From an uncultured Burkholderiales bacterium (GTDB lineage: Bacteria; Pseudomonadota; Gammaproteobacteria; Burkholderiales; Burkholderiaceae_E): a stretch of DNA of 9,231 nt. Location of the stretch: NCBI GenBank assembly GCA_903923345.1, contig CAIXXI010000341.1, forward strand, positions 1-9,231, given 5' to 3'. Numbering within the stretch: position 1 is the first letter of the stretch; the number at the start of each line of letters is the position of its first letter. This document shows, one piece after another, positions 1-6,354 of this stretch. The notes below the pieces were generated by a model that saw nothing but the letters and a program-made list of their open reading frames with translations, did no database searches and had not been told where the DNA came from. The translations under genes and the position numbers were made by a program.

Positions 1-665
1 AGCAACTGCCCGCCTGCGCCGAGAATCTCGAACTTGTAGCGGGCGCTGTGGCCCACGTCGGGCAGAAAGATCTCCCAGATGCCTGCTTCGCGGCGGCAGC
101 GCATCGGATGGACCCGCCCATCCCAGCGATTGAAATCGCCAACCACGCTCACGCGGCGTGCATGGGGCGCCCAGACGGCAAAGGCGGTGCCCTGCACGCC
201 GTCGATCGTGCGGGCATGTGCCCCGAGTACCTGCCAGGCCCGCCAGTGCCGACCCTCGGCAAGCAGGTGCTGGTCGAGTTCGCCCAGCACCATGCCGAAT
301 CGGTAGGGGTCCTCGATGATCTGTGGGGTGCCGCCCTCGTTCGGGGTCAGGCGCAGCCGGTAGGTGAATCGACCCTGCGGCGCCTGCACCGGACCGCTGA
401 AAAATCCGTTTGCCTGCATCGGCAGGGCGCCACGGGATTGGCCCTGCGCATCGATCACCTCGATGTGTGCAGCACCGGGCTGCAGGCAGCTCACGCGCCA
501 CAGGCCGGGTTGTGTCTCATGCAGGCCGAGGACGCGGAAGGGATCGTCATGAGCTGCCCGCAGCAGGGTCTCGATGGTGTCGCCCGGTGCTGCAAGTTGA
601 TTGCCGGCTTGCGCCGGTTCGCGTGAATGGGGCTCGTTCATGGCGGATTCGGATTCGGTGCGCAT
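1..665 (-). CDS. glgB: 1,4-alpha-glucan branching enzyme, N-terminal part (partial at window edge)
   Basis: GlgB introduces alpha-1,6 branches into glycogen by moving alpha-1,4 chains in the cytoplasm. The visible 221 codons hold the two N-terminal beta-sandwich regions. DPFRVLG lies near residues 41-47, then DPYRFG, then the strongly conserved CBM48-type block starting GVQGTAFAVWAP near residue 156 and continuing through VGDFNRWDG and HPMR to YKFEI. The catalytic GH13 barrel would lie to the left of the window. I chose the ATG at 665 because it overlaps the glgP stop in a TGATG arrangement, which favours translational coupling. An in-frame ATG at 641 (MNEPHS) is a reasonable alternative. Neither has a strong Shine-Dalgarno; a GAGG lies 13 bases before 665. 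The family call is secure and the start is not. Confidence 0.95.
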   Translation of the reverse strand, partial: MRTESESAMNEPHSREPAQAGNQLAAPGDTIETLLRAAHDDPFRVLGLHETQPGLWRVSCLQPGAAHIEVIDAQGQSRGALPMQANGFFSGPVQAPQGRFTYRLRLTPNEGGTPQIIEDPYRFGMVLGELDQHLLAEGRHWRAWQVLGAHARTIDGVQGTAFAVWAPHARRVSVVGDFNRWDGRVHPMRCRREAGIWEIFLPDVGHSARYKFEILGAGGQL

Positions 666-2422
666 CAGCCGATGTAGGCCTCGGCCGCATAGCGGCGCAT
701 CATGCGTTGGGTGTTGAAGTAACAGGCGACCTTGGCGATGGCCTGGCGCATCATCCAGACCCACTTTTCGCGGTCATGGTGATAGATCGGCAGCACCACC
801 TGCTCGAGTTTCTGGTACAGGTCCTCGGCGCTGGCGACCCGAGCGCCGCCCTCGTGATGACCCGCTTCGCCATCGCGGCCGATGGCCCATCCGGTCACGC
901 CCTCGATGCAGGCCTCGAGCCACCAGCCATCGAGCACGCTGAGGTTCAGCACGCCATTGAGTGCAGCCTTCATGCCACTGGTGCCTGAGGCCTCCATCGG
1001 CGGGGTGGGCGTGTTCAGCCAGATGTCGACGCCTGCGATCAGAAAACCCGCCAGTCGGGTCTCGTAGTTCGGCACGAAGACGATCTTCAGCTCCGGCGCG
1101 AGGCGTTCGATCTGGTCGTGGATCTGCTGGATCAGGGCCTTGCCGGGCTCGTCGCTCGGATGGGACTTGCCGGCCAGTACGATTTGAAAGGGCAGGCTGG
1201 CATTGATTCGCCGCAGGCGCTCCAGATCGCTGAACAACAGGTCAGGGCGCTTGTAAGCCGTCATGCGACGGGCAAAACCGATCAGCGGGCGGTCATGATC
1301 GAGGCCGACGCCGGTGCGCCGCGCCACCTCGGTGATGAGGTCGGCTTTGGCATGCTGGTGTGCGGCCCAGACCCGTTCCGCCGAGAGCTGATCGGCCCTG
1401 ACCATCATCTCGGGTTCGAAGGCCCAGGACGGAAACTGCTGATTGAACAGATCACGCATCGCCGGATGGGCCCAGGTCGGCAGATGCACGCCATTGGTGA
1501 TGGCGCGAATGTCGTAGCCCGGGAACATGCGGGTGGTCGTCTGGGCATGGCGCGCGGCCACCCCATTGACGAAGCCGGACAGGTTCAGCGCCATGCGGGT
1601 CATGTTCAGGGCGTCGTCGCCGGCGATGAGCCGCACCTGCGCGGTGTCGACGTAGCCCTGCAGGACATGCTCGAACAGACCGTAGTCGAAACGGTCATGA
1701 CCAGCCTCGACGGGGGTGTGGGTGGTGAAGATGCAGGCGTCGCGCACGGGGGTGAGCTGGAACTTCACCCGCTCGATCGCAACTTGGTCCGGTTGCAGCG
1801 GATAGCGGCGCAGCAGGTCCAGCGCGAGCAGTGCGGCGTGGCCTTCGTTCAGGTGGTACTTCCTGATGATGAAGCCCAGCGCCTGCAGGATGCGCAAGCC
1901 GCCGATGCCCAGAACCGCCTCCTGTTTCAGTCGGTAATCGATACCGCTTCCGTAAAGCCGCGCGGTGATCGACCGATCCTCGAGCGCATTTTCATCGAGG
2001 TTGGTATCCAGCAGCAGCACCGGGATGCGCGAGCCCATCGGGCTGGAGAGTACATGCAGCCAGGGCCTGACCCAGACCTCTCGACCTTCGATCAGCACCG
2101 CGACCTTGGCGCGCAGCGGTGTGGCGAACTCGGACGGATTCCATGGGTCGGCATGCTCGATCTGACGGCCGTTCGCATCGATTTCCTGGCGCAGGTAGCC
2201 CTGACTGCAGACCAGCGTCACGAAGACCACCGGCAGGCCGAGGTCGGCGCAGGACTTTGCGGTGTCGCCAGCCAGCACCCCCAGCCCGCCGCTGTAGGTG
2301 TGCATCTCCGGTCGAAGGGCCATCTCCATCGAGAAGTAGGCGATGCGGGTTCCAGCCAGAAACGGACCGATGGTCTGGACAGCGGGCGGATCGGCGAGGG
2401 TGTTGTGATACAGCAGGTGCAT
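665..2422 (-). CDS. glgP: Alpha-glucan (glycogen/maltodextrin) phosphorylase, short GT35 form
   Basis: This enzyme cleaves terminal alpha-1,4 glucose from glycogen or maltodextrin with phosphate, giving glucose-1-phosphate, and uses PLP. The 585-residue form shows YSGGLGVLAGD (43-53), HLNEGHAAL (190-198), THTPVEAGHDRF (234-245), RRMTAYKRP (385-393), and EASGTSGMKAALNG (477-490), where K485 aligns with the PLP lysine of GT35 enzymes. It is shorter than the roughly 800-residue E. coli enzymes and matches the compact bacterial alpha-glucan phosphorylase subfamily. I chose the ATG at 2422 because GGAAG lies 7 bases upstream and homologous sequence begins right after it. The frame stays open to 2752, but that extension overlaps the divergent hydrolase gene and looks like non-coding translation. 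It is first in a glgP-glgB operon. Family call very secure. Confidence 0.95.
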   Translation of the reverse strand: MHLLYHNTLADPPAVQTIGPFLAGTRIAYFSMEMALRPEMHTYSGGLGVLAGDTAKSCADLGLPVVFVTLVCSQGYLRQEIDANGRQIEHADPWNPSEFATPLRAKVAVLIEGREVWVRPWLHVLSSPMGSRIPVLLLDTNLDENALEDRSITARLYGSGIDYRLKQEAVLGIGGLRILQALGFIIRKYHLNEGHAALLALDLLRRYPLQPDQVAIERVKFQLTPVRDACIFTTHTPVEAGHDRFDYGLFEHVLQGYVDTAQVRLIAGDDALNMTRMALNLSGFVNGVAARHAQTTTRMFPGYDIRAITNGVHLPTWAHPAMRDLFNQQFPSWAFEPEMMVRADQLSAERVWAAHQHAKADLITEVARRTGVGLDHDRPLIGFARRMTAYKRPDLLFSDLERLRRINASLPFQIVLAGKSHPSDEPGKALIQQIHDQIERLAPELKIVFVPNYETRLAGFLIAGVDIWLNTPTPPMEASGTSGMKAALNGVLNLSVLDGWWLEACIEGVTGWAIGRDGEAGHHEGGARVASAEDLYQKLEQVVLPIYHHDREKWVWMMRQAIAKVACYFNTQRMMRRYAAEAYIG

Positions 2423-2465
2423 GGTCGGGCTTCCAGGTCGAGGCAGACGCTGCTGAAGGGGCATC

Positions 2466-2495
2466 TTCAAACCGTCGCTGCTGAGTCCGTAGAAT
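2466..2495 (+). promoter_or_regulatory. Candidate sigma70 promoter for the hydrolase/Bug genes
   Basis: A TAGAAT hexamer at 2490-2495 differs from the -10 consensus by one base. TTCAAA at 2466-2471 is a 4/6 match to -35, with an 18-base spacer. It sits in the 103-base gap between the divergent glgP and hydrolase starts, about 30 bases before the hydrolase ATG. I saw no equally good promoter on the minus strand for glgP. This is pattern matching only. Confidence 0.35.
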
Positions 2496-2525
2496 CGTCG
2501 GTCCACCATAGCAGAGGAATCTGAC

Positions 2526-3446
2526 ATGCACCCTTCCGTGAATGATGATGTACAGGTCTCGATTGAACGCGCGCAACTCGACTCGCTCGTGCCGCCCGTC
2601 ACGCTGAATCGCCGCGGTTTCGTGGCCGGCTCGCTGGCTGCGGGTTTTGCAGCCAGTGTCGCGCCCACCGGAGACTTGCTCGCCCAGGTCATCACCACAT
2701 CGACGGAAGGTTTGCGGACCGGGGAAGTGCGTATCCCGACCAAGGACGGCAATCAGATTCCCGCCTATTTCGCCACCCCGGCCAATCGGGCCGGCGCGCC
2801 CACGATTCTCGTGGTCCAGGAAATTTTCGGTGTGCATGAGCACATCCGCGATGTCTGCCGTCGCCTGGCCAGAGAAGGCTGGTATGCGATTGCGCCTGAG
2901 CTGTATTTCCGTGACGGTGACCCCGCGAAGTACGACTCGGCGGCTCACATCGTGCAGGTGCTGGTGCCGAAGATCACTGACGCGCAGGTCATGGCCGACC
3001 TCGATTCAGTCGCCAACTACGCCCACTTCAATGGGGGTGATCGCAGCCGCCTGGGCATCACCGGCTTTTGCTGGGGCGGTCGCATCGTCTGGCTCTATGC
3101 CGCGCACAATCCCGCAGTCAAGGCAGGTGTGGCCTGGTACGGTCGCCTCACCGGCCCGACCAATGCCGCCAACCCGAGCAACCCCTATGACATCGCCGGC
3201 AAGCTGTCCGGACCGGTGCTGGGCTTGTATGGCGGCGCAGACGCCGGAATTCCGGTGGCGACCGTTGATGAAATGAAGACACGCCTGGCCGCTGGAAATG
3301 CCGCCTCGAAGGCCTCGTCCTTCGTGGTCTACCCGGATGCACCCCATGCCTTCCATGCTGACTACCGCCCGAGCTATCGCAAGGACGTGGCAGCCGACGG
3401 CTGGAAGCGTGCGACCGAATGGTTCCGCGCCAACGGAGTGGCCTGA
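2526..3446 (+). CDS. Dienelactone hydrolase family protein with twin-arginine signal
   Basis: An alpha/beta hydrolase of the dienelactone hydrolase family, 306 residues. Family members hydrolyse lactones or esters; the substrate here cannot be read from sequence. The nucleophile elbow is GFCWGG with Cys182, and the other triad members are Asp239 (GGADAGIP) and His274 (PHAFHADY). Glu99 in QEIFGVHEH matches the glutamate that interacts with the cysteine in the classic enzymes. The N-terminus carries NRRGF at 28-32 and a hydrophobic alanine/glycine-rich stretch to about 45, a likely Tat signal with a long 27-residue n-region. This predicts periplasmic export after folding. The ATG at 2526 is supported by GAGGAA 7 bases upstream. 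The binding-protein gene follows after 5 bases, so the two are probably co-transcribed. Unlike catabolic clc/tfd enzymes, no chlorocatechol pathway genes lie nearby. Confidence 0.93.
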   Translation: MHPSVNDDVQVSIERAQLDSLVPPVTLNRRGFVAGSLAAGFAASVAPTGDLLAQVITTSTEGLRTGEVRIPTKDGNQIPAYFATPANRAGAPTILVVQEIFGVHEHIRDVCRRLAREGWYAIAPELYFRDGDPAKYDSAAHIVQVLVPKITDAQVMADLDSVANYAHFNGGDRSRLGITGFCWGGRIVWLYAAHNPAVKAGVAWYGRLTGPTNAANPSNPYDIAGKLSGPVLGLYGGADAGIPVATVDEMKTRLAAGNAASKASSFVVYPDAPHAFHADYRPSYRKDVAADGWKRATEWFRANGVA

Positions 3447-3451
3447 CCCGC

Positions 3452-4462
3452 ATGAACCTGCGCAAGGACTCGACTGATCAGCAGCGACGCCGGGCCCTGC
3501 GCGGCCTGGCAGTGGTGGGTGCGCTGTCCCCGAATCTCGCCAGCGCGCAGCCGGCGGCAAACGACTGGCCGACGCGGCCGCTGCGAATCATCGTGCCCTT
3601 CGGTCCAGGCAGCACACCTGATGTCTTTGCCCGGCTGATTTCCGAGCGGCTCTCGCCGGTGTTGCGTCAGCCGGTGCTGGTCGAGAACCGGATCGGTGCC
3701 GGTGGCAATGTCGGCACCGATGCGGTGGCCAAGGCCGCCGCCGATGGCTACACCGTGGGGGTGTCGATCACCGGGCCGCTGGTCAACAACACCGTCCTGT
3801 ACCGGTCGATGCCCTATGACCCGTTCAAGGACCTTGCGCCGGTCACGCTCGGTGCCCACCAGCCCAACGTGCTGGTGGTGTCATCGGCGCTGGGCGTCGA
3901 GACCCTGCCGCAGCTGCTGGATCTGCTGCGGCGCAAGCCCGGTCAGTTCAACTATGCCTCGGTGGGCGCCGGCACCGTGTCCCACCTGTCGATGGAGCTG
4001 ATCAAGGCCCGCACCGGCACCTTCGTGGTCCATGTGCCGTACAACGCCTCGCCGGCCGCCGTGCTGTCGATCCTTCAGGGCGATACCCACATGGCCTCTC
4101 TGGCGCCACTGGCGGTCATGCCCCAAGTGCAAGCCGGCAAGCTCAAGGCGCTCGCCGTGACCACCCGGGAGCGTTCGGTGTTTGTGCCCGGTGTGCCGAC
4201 CTGCCGCGAAATGGGTCTGCCCGAAATCGAAGCCACAGCCTGGCTCGGTGTCGTGGCGCCGGCTCGAACGCCCGCGCCGATCATCGCGCGGCTGAATGCC
4301 GAAATCGTCGCGATCCTCAAGGATCCGGCGGTCGTCGAGAAGCTTCGTGCGGTCTACATGGAGCCTGCCGGCGGCACCCCGGCCGCCTTCGCCGCCTTCA
4401 TGCAGGACGAGCTGCGCCGCTGGGAACCGGTGATCCGACGCAGCGGGGCCAGCATCGATTGA
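3452..4462 (+). CDS. Bug/TctC-family periplasmic solute-binding protein
   Basis: A tripartite tricarboxylate transporter substrate-binding receptor of the Bug family, 336 residues from the ATG at 3452. Such proteins bind carboxylates and related small organic molecules in the periplasm. Family marks include WPTRPLRIIVPFGPG (39-53), VENRIGAGGNVGTDAVAKA (77-95), DGYT, the YDPFKDLAPV segment (122-131) and the late KLKALAVTT stretch. The N-terminus has RRR at 12-14, a short hydrophobic run and an ASA-Q boundary near 33, a Sec or Tat-like signal. The frame is open to an ATG at 3419, but that overlaps the hydrolase and adds an atypical extension, so I reject it. No tctA or tctB membrane genes are in view, making it an orphan receptor, as is common in Burkholderiales. 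It follows the exported hydrolase by 5 bases, which suggests a shared substrate or pathway but does not prove it. Confidence 0.93.
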   Translation: MNLRKDSTDQQRRRALRGLAVVGALSPNLASAQPAANDWPTRPLRIIVPFGPGSTPDVFARLISERLSPVLRQPVLVENRIGAGGNVGTDAVAKAAADGYTVGVSITGPLVNNTVLYRSMPYDPFKDLAPVTLGAHQPNVLVVSSALGVETLPQLLDLLRRKPGQFNYASVGAGTVSHLSMELIKARTGTFVVHVPYNASPAAVLSILQGDTHMASLAPLAVMPQVQAGKLKALAVTTRERSVFVPGVPTCREMGLPEIEATAWLGVVAPARTPAPIIARLNAEIVAILKDPAVVEKLRAVYMEPAGGTPAAFAAFMQDELRRWEPVIRRSGASID

Positions 4463-4475
4463 TTCGCTGGAGCCG

Positions 4476-5327
4476 GTGCTGCGCGCATCGCTTCGATGCA
4501 CGTGCGGCTCGGTATACTGGGCGGTTTCGCTTCCACTGCCCGGAGCCACCCTGATCCTGTCGTCCATCCTGATCGCGACCATCCTGTCCGGCGTTGCGTC
4601 CGTGCTGGCGGCATCCTGGCTGTCGAGTGGCGCACTGGCTAATTGGCTGCCGCGAATGATCAGCCTCTCAGCCGGCGTACTGCTGGGCGCTGCTGTGTTG
4701 CAGTTGCTGCCCGAAGCGATGGAGTCGGGGGCCAGCATCAAGGGATTGAGCTGGGCGCTGCTCGCCGGATTCGTCGGGTTTTTTCTGCTGGAAAAGACGG
4801 CGCTGATCCGGCACAGCCATCACCATGAATCCGATGGGCATGGGCACCATCACGGCCATGACGAACAGGAGGCGGGCCCCGGCGGCATGCTCATCCTGGT
4901 GGGCGACTCGATTCACAATTTTGCTGACGGTATTTTGATCGCCGCAGCCTTCATCACTGACCCGCAACTGGGCTGGCTCACCGCCGCAGCGATTGCTGCA
5001 CACGAAATTCCCCAGGAAGTCGGCGATTTCATCGTGCTGCGCAATGCCGGCTACTCGAAGCAGCGGGCGCTGCTCTACAACGTGCTGTCAGGGCTGTCGG
5101 CGGTGCTGGGAGGTGTGCTGGGGTACTTCTGGATCGAGTCGATGAAGGGCGCCATGCCCTATGTCCTGATCCTGGCGGCCAGCAGCTTTATCTACATCGC
5201 CCTGGCCGACCTGGTGCCCGATATGCAGCGCAAACGCCTGCTGGGTGAATCGGCGGTACAGGTCGTGCTCATGCTGGCCGGCATTGCGCTGATCGCGCTG
5301 CTCAGTGCCCAGCTCGACGCGCACTGA
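4476..5327 (+). CDS. ZIP-family divalent metal transporter
   Basis: An inner-membrane ZIP transporter (zinc, iron or similar). It shows eight or so hydrophobic segments, a His-rich cytoplasmic loop between TM3 and TM4 (HSHHH...HGHHHGH), the TM4 motif HNFADG and the TM5 motif HEIPQE, which form the binuclear metal site in characterised ZIPs. The start is doubtful. GTG at 4476 is the only conventional codon before TM1, but GGAG lies only 3 bases before it and the 25 residues it adds look unlike the family. CTG at 4551 has GGAG 5 bases upstream, sits directly before TM1 and would give a typical 258-residue protein. A TATACT at 4513-4518 would also start the mRNA after the GTG. I list the conventional form but think 4551 at least as likely. 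The TGA stop lies inside the first unit of a tandem repeat. Confidence 0.92.
   Translation: MLRASLRCTCGSVYWAVSLPLPGATLILSSILIATILSGVASVLAASWLSSGALANWLPRMISLSAGVLLGAAVLQLLPEAMESGASIKGLSWALLAGFVGFFLLEKTALIRHSHHHESDGHGHHHGHDEQEAGPGGMLILVGDSIHNFADGILIAAAFITDPQLGWLTAAAIAAHEIPQEVGDFIVLRNAGYSKQRALLYNVLSGLSAVLGGVLGYFWIESMKGAMPYVLILAASSFIYIALADLVPDMQRKRLLGESAVQVVLMLAGIALIALLSAQLDAH
4513..4518 (+). promoter_or_regulatory. Candidate -10 element (TATACT) before the ZIP gene
   Basis: TATACT matches the sigma70 -10 consensus at five of six positions. No convincing -35 is found 16-18 bases upstream. If active, transcription would start near 4525, downstream of the GTG at 4476 and upstream of the candidate CTG start at 4551. 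Confidence 0.3.
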
Positions 5328-5392
5328 GCCGTGCACTGAGCCGTGCACTGAGCCGTGCACTGAGCCGTGCACTGAGCCGTGCACTGAGCCGC
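5321..5392 (+). repeat. Tandem repeat, 6 x 12 bp (GCACTGAGCCGT)
   Basis: Six contiguous 12-base units. The first five are identical and the sixth differs only at its last base (C for T at 5392). The first unit holds the last His codon and the TGA stop of the ZIP gene, so the array begins inside the coding region. As 12 is a multiple of three, every unit places a TGA in the ZIP frame. Each unit junction forms the palindrome GTGCAC (five occurrences from 5331 to 5384), so neighbouring units can pair as 6-base stems with 6-base loops. This looks like a VNTR-type microsatellite made by slippage. Confidence 0.97.
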
Positions 5393-5424
5393 GCCGCTGG
5401 GCGCGGTGCGTTCACCTTTTTGTT
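5389..5424 (+). terminator. Probable intrinsic terminator after the ZIP gene
   Basis: CCGCGCC at 5389-5395 pairs perfectly with GGCGCGG at 5400-5406 around a GCTG loop. A second small stem, GGTG/CACC (5405-5408 with 5413-5416), sits directly against TTTTTGTTT at 5417-5425. The T-run is 10 bases after the large stem, so the small stem may be what abuts it. It lies between the convergent ZIP and sulfurtransferase genes. On the minus strand there is no T-run after the hairpin, so it should act only for the plus strand. Confidence 0.5.
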
Positions 5425-5428
5425 TGGC

Positions 5429-6277
5429 TCAAGGCGCGCTGGTGGTGGCCACAGGGCGGGACGGGTCGCTGCACCATTCGCTCCAGGAACCCCCGTAGAG
5501 CGCCGCACCGTCAAGCCCGGCATGGGCCATGGCGAGCAGGTTGTTGCAGGCGCTGACCCCCGAGCCGCAGCTGTTGATGACCTCGGATGGCGCACGCCCT
5601 GCGAGCAGGGCATCGAATTCGGCACGCAGCACGGCAGCCGGCTTGTACCGACCGTCCTCGCGGACATTCAGCGCCCAGGGGCGATTGAGTGAACCGGGGA
5701 TGTGCCCGGCGACCGGGTCAAGGGTCTCGTTTTCACCCCGAAAACGGTCGGCCGCGCGGGCATCGATGATCGTGCGCTGACCGCTGGCGCTGGCCGCACC
5801 GACCTCGCTGACCTCGACCAGCGTGGCCCGTGGCGGACGAACCGACAGGTGGCCGACCGGGCGGGCCCTCGTCGGTTCGGCGCTCAACGGAAAGCCGGCA
5901 CGCTTCCAGGCGTTGAGGCCGCCATCGAGCACCGCAACAGCGCTATGGCCGATCCAGCGGGCCATCCACCACAGCCGTCCCGATGCGGTTCCGCCCACGT
6001 CATAGACCACCAGTTGAGTGTCGTCCTGAAGCCCGACCGATTCGAGCAGGGTGCGGACCGATTCGGGCGAGGGCATCGGATGCCGGCCATTGAGTCCGGT
6101 GCGGGCTGCGGACAACTGGCTGTCCATGTCGATGAAGTGTGCACTGGGAATGTGCTGTTGCGCATAGGCCTGGGCACCGGCCCGTGGATTGGCCAGGTCA
6201 TAGCGGCAGTCGACGAGCAGGCAACGGTCGATGGATTCGGCCAGTTCTTCGGCACTGATGAGGGTGGTCCAGCTCAT
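5429..6277 (-). CDS. sseA: 3-mercaptopyruvate-type sulfurtransferase (tandem rhodanese)
   Basis: A two-domain rhodanese of 282 residues, the length of E. coli SseA (281). It moves a sulfane sulfur from a donor such as 3-mercaptopyruvate or thiosulfate to a thiol acceptor through a cysteine persulfide. The inactive N-terminal domain holds LVDCRYDL (21-28), HIPSAHFIDMD (42-52) and YDVGGTASGRLWW (92-104). The catalytic domain has IDARAADRF, GHIPGSLNRPW (191-201) and the active loop CGSGVSAC with Cys237, close to the CGSGVTAC loop of mercaptopyruvate enzymes rather than the CRKGVT loop of thiosulfate rhodaneses. The ATG at 6277 has GGAG 9 bases upstream and begins the conserved sequence; the frame is open to 6358 but that part is low-complexity and overlaps the previous stop region. 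It follows the Rieske gene by 77 bases. Subtype is inferred from the loop. Confidence 0.92.
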   Translation of the reverse strand: MSWTTLISAEELAESIDRCLLVDCRYDLANPRAGAQAYAQQHIPSAHFIDMDSQLSAARTGLNGRHPMPSPESVRTLLESVGLQDDTQLVVYDVGGTASGRLWWMARWIGHSAVAVLDGGLNAWKRAGFPLSAEPTRARPVGHLSVRPPRATLVEVSEVGAASASGQRTIIDARAADRFRGENETLDPVAGHIPGSLNRPWALNVREDGRYKPAAVLRAEFDALLAGRAPSEVINSCGSGVSACNNLLAMAHAGLDGAALYGGSWSEWCSDPSRPVATTSAP

Positions 6278-6298
6278 GTCTGAATGCTCCGGGGTGAT

Positions 6299-6328
6299 CG
6301 AATCGAATGGAGGCGAATCGAATGGCGG
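6299..6328. repeat. Direct repeat, 2 x 15 bp
   Basis: Two adjacent 15-base copies, CGAATCGAATGGAGG (6299-6313) and CGAATCGAATGGCGG (6314-6328), differ at one base. Each itself contains CGAAT followed by CGAAT. They lie in the gap between the Rieske stop and the sulfurtransferase start, next to a strong hairpin. Likely a local duplication; no function is evident. Confidence 0.85.
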
Positions 6329-6350
6329 CGGCCCCGATGGGGCCGCTGCC
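6324..6350 (-). terminator. Strong GC hairpin after the Rieske gene, possible attenuator or mRNA stabiliser
   Basis: An inverted repeat with a 12-base stem containing one G-T pair. The core GCGGCCCC (6328-6335) and GGGGCCGC (6339-6346) is perfect, with a three-base loop. It begins 5 bases after the Rieske stop on the minus strand. It is not followed by a T-run (the sequence after is ATTCGATTCG), so it is not a classic intrinsic terminator. It could limit read-through into the sulfurtransferase or protect the Rieske mRNA 3' end. Confidence 0.5.
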
Positions 6351-6354
6351 TGGG

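Noticed and set aside
1118..2524. 468-residue open frame on the plus strand opposite glgP
   Set aside because: It lies wholly antisense to a well-supported GT35 gene, has no recognisable domain, and long antisense frames are expected in GC-rich coding DNA.
2423..2752. N-terminal extension of glgP by 110 residues
   Set aside because: It overlaps the divergent hydrolase gene, whose own coding is certain, lacks family similarity, and the ATG at 2422 has a good Shine-Dalgarno directly before the conserved start.
3419..3451. Upstream ATG start for the Bug protein
   Set aside because: It lies inside the hydrolase coding end and adds eleven residues before an otherwise normal signal peptide; ATG 3452 fits the family better.
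3881..4741. 286-residue open frame on the minus strand opposite the Bug and ZIP genes
   Set aside because: Antisense shadow of two solid genes, with composition typical of reverse-frame translation and no recognisable motif.
5321..5392. CRISPR array
   Set aside because: The units are contiguous 12-base copies with no unique spacers, so it is a simple tandem repeat.
5302..5667. Minus-strand open frame with an RLSA repeat, and a plus-strand frame (5305-5556) with a TEPC repeat
   Set aside because: Both are simply the 12-base array read in open frames; they overlap the sulfurtransferase or ZIP coding ends and show no other protein features.
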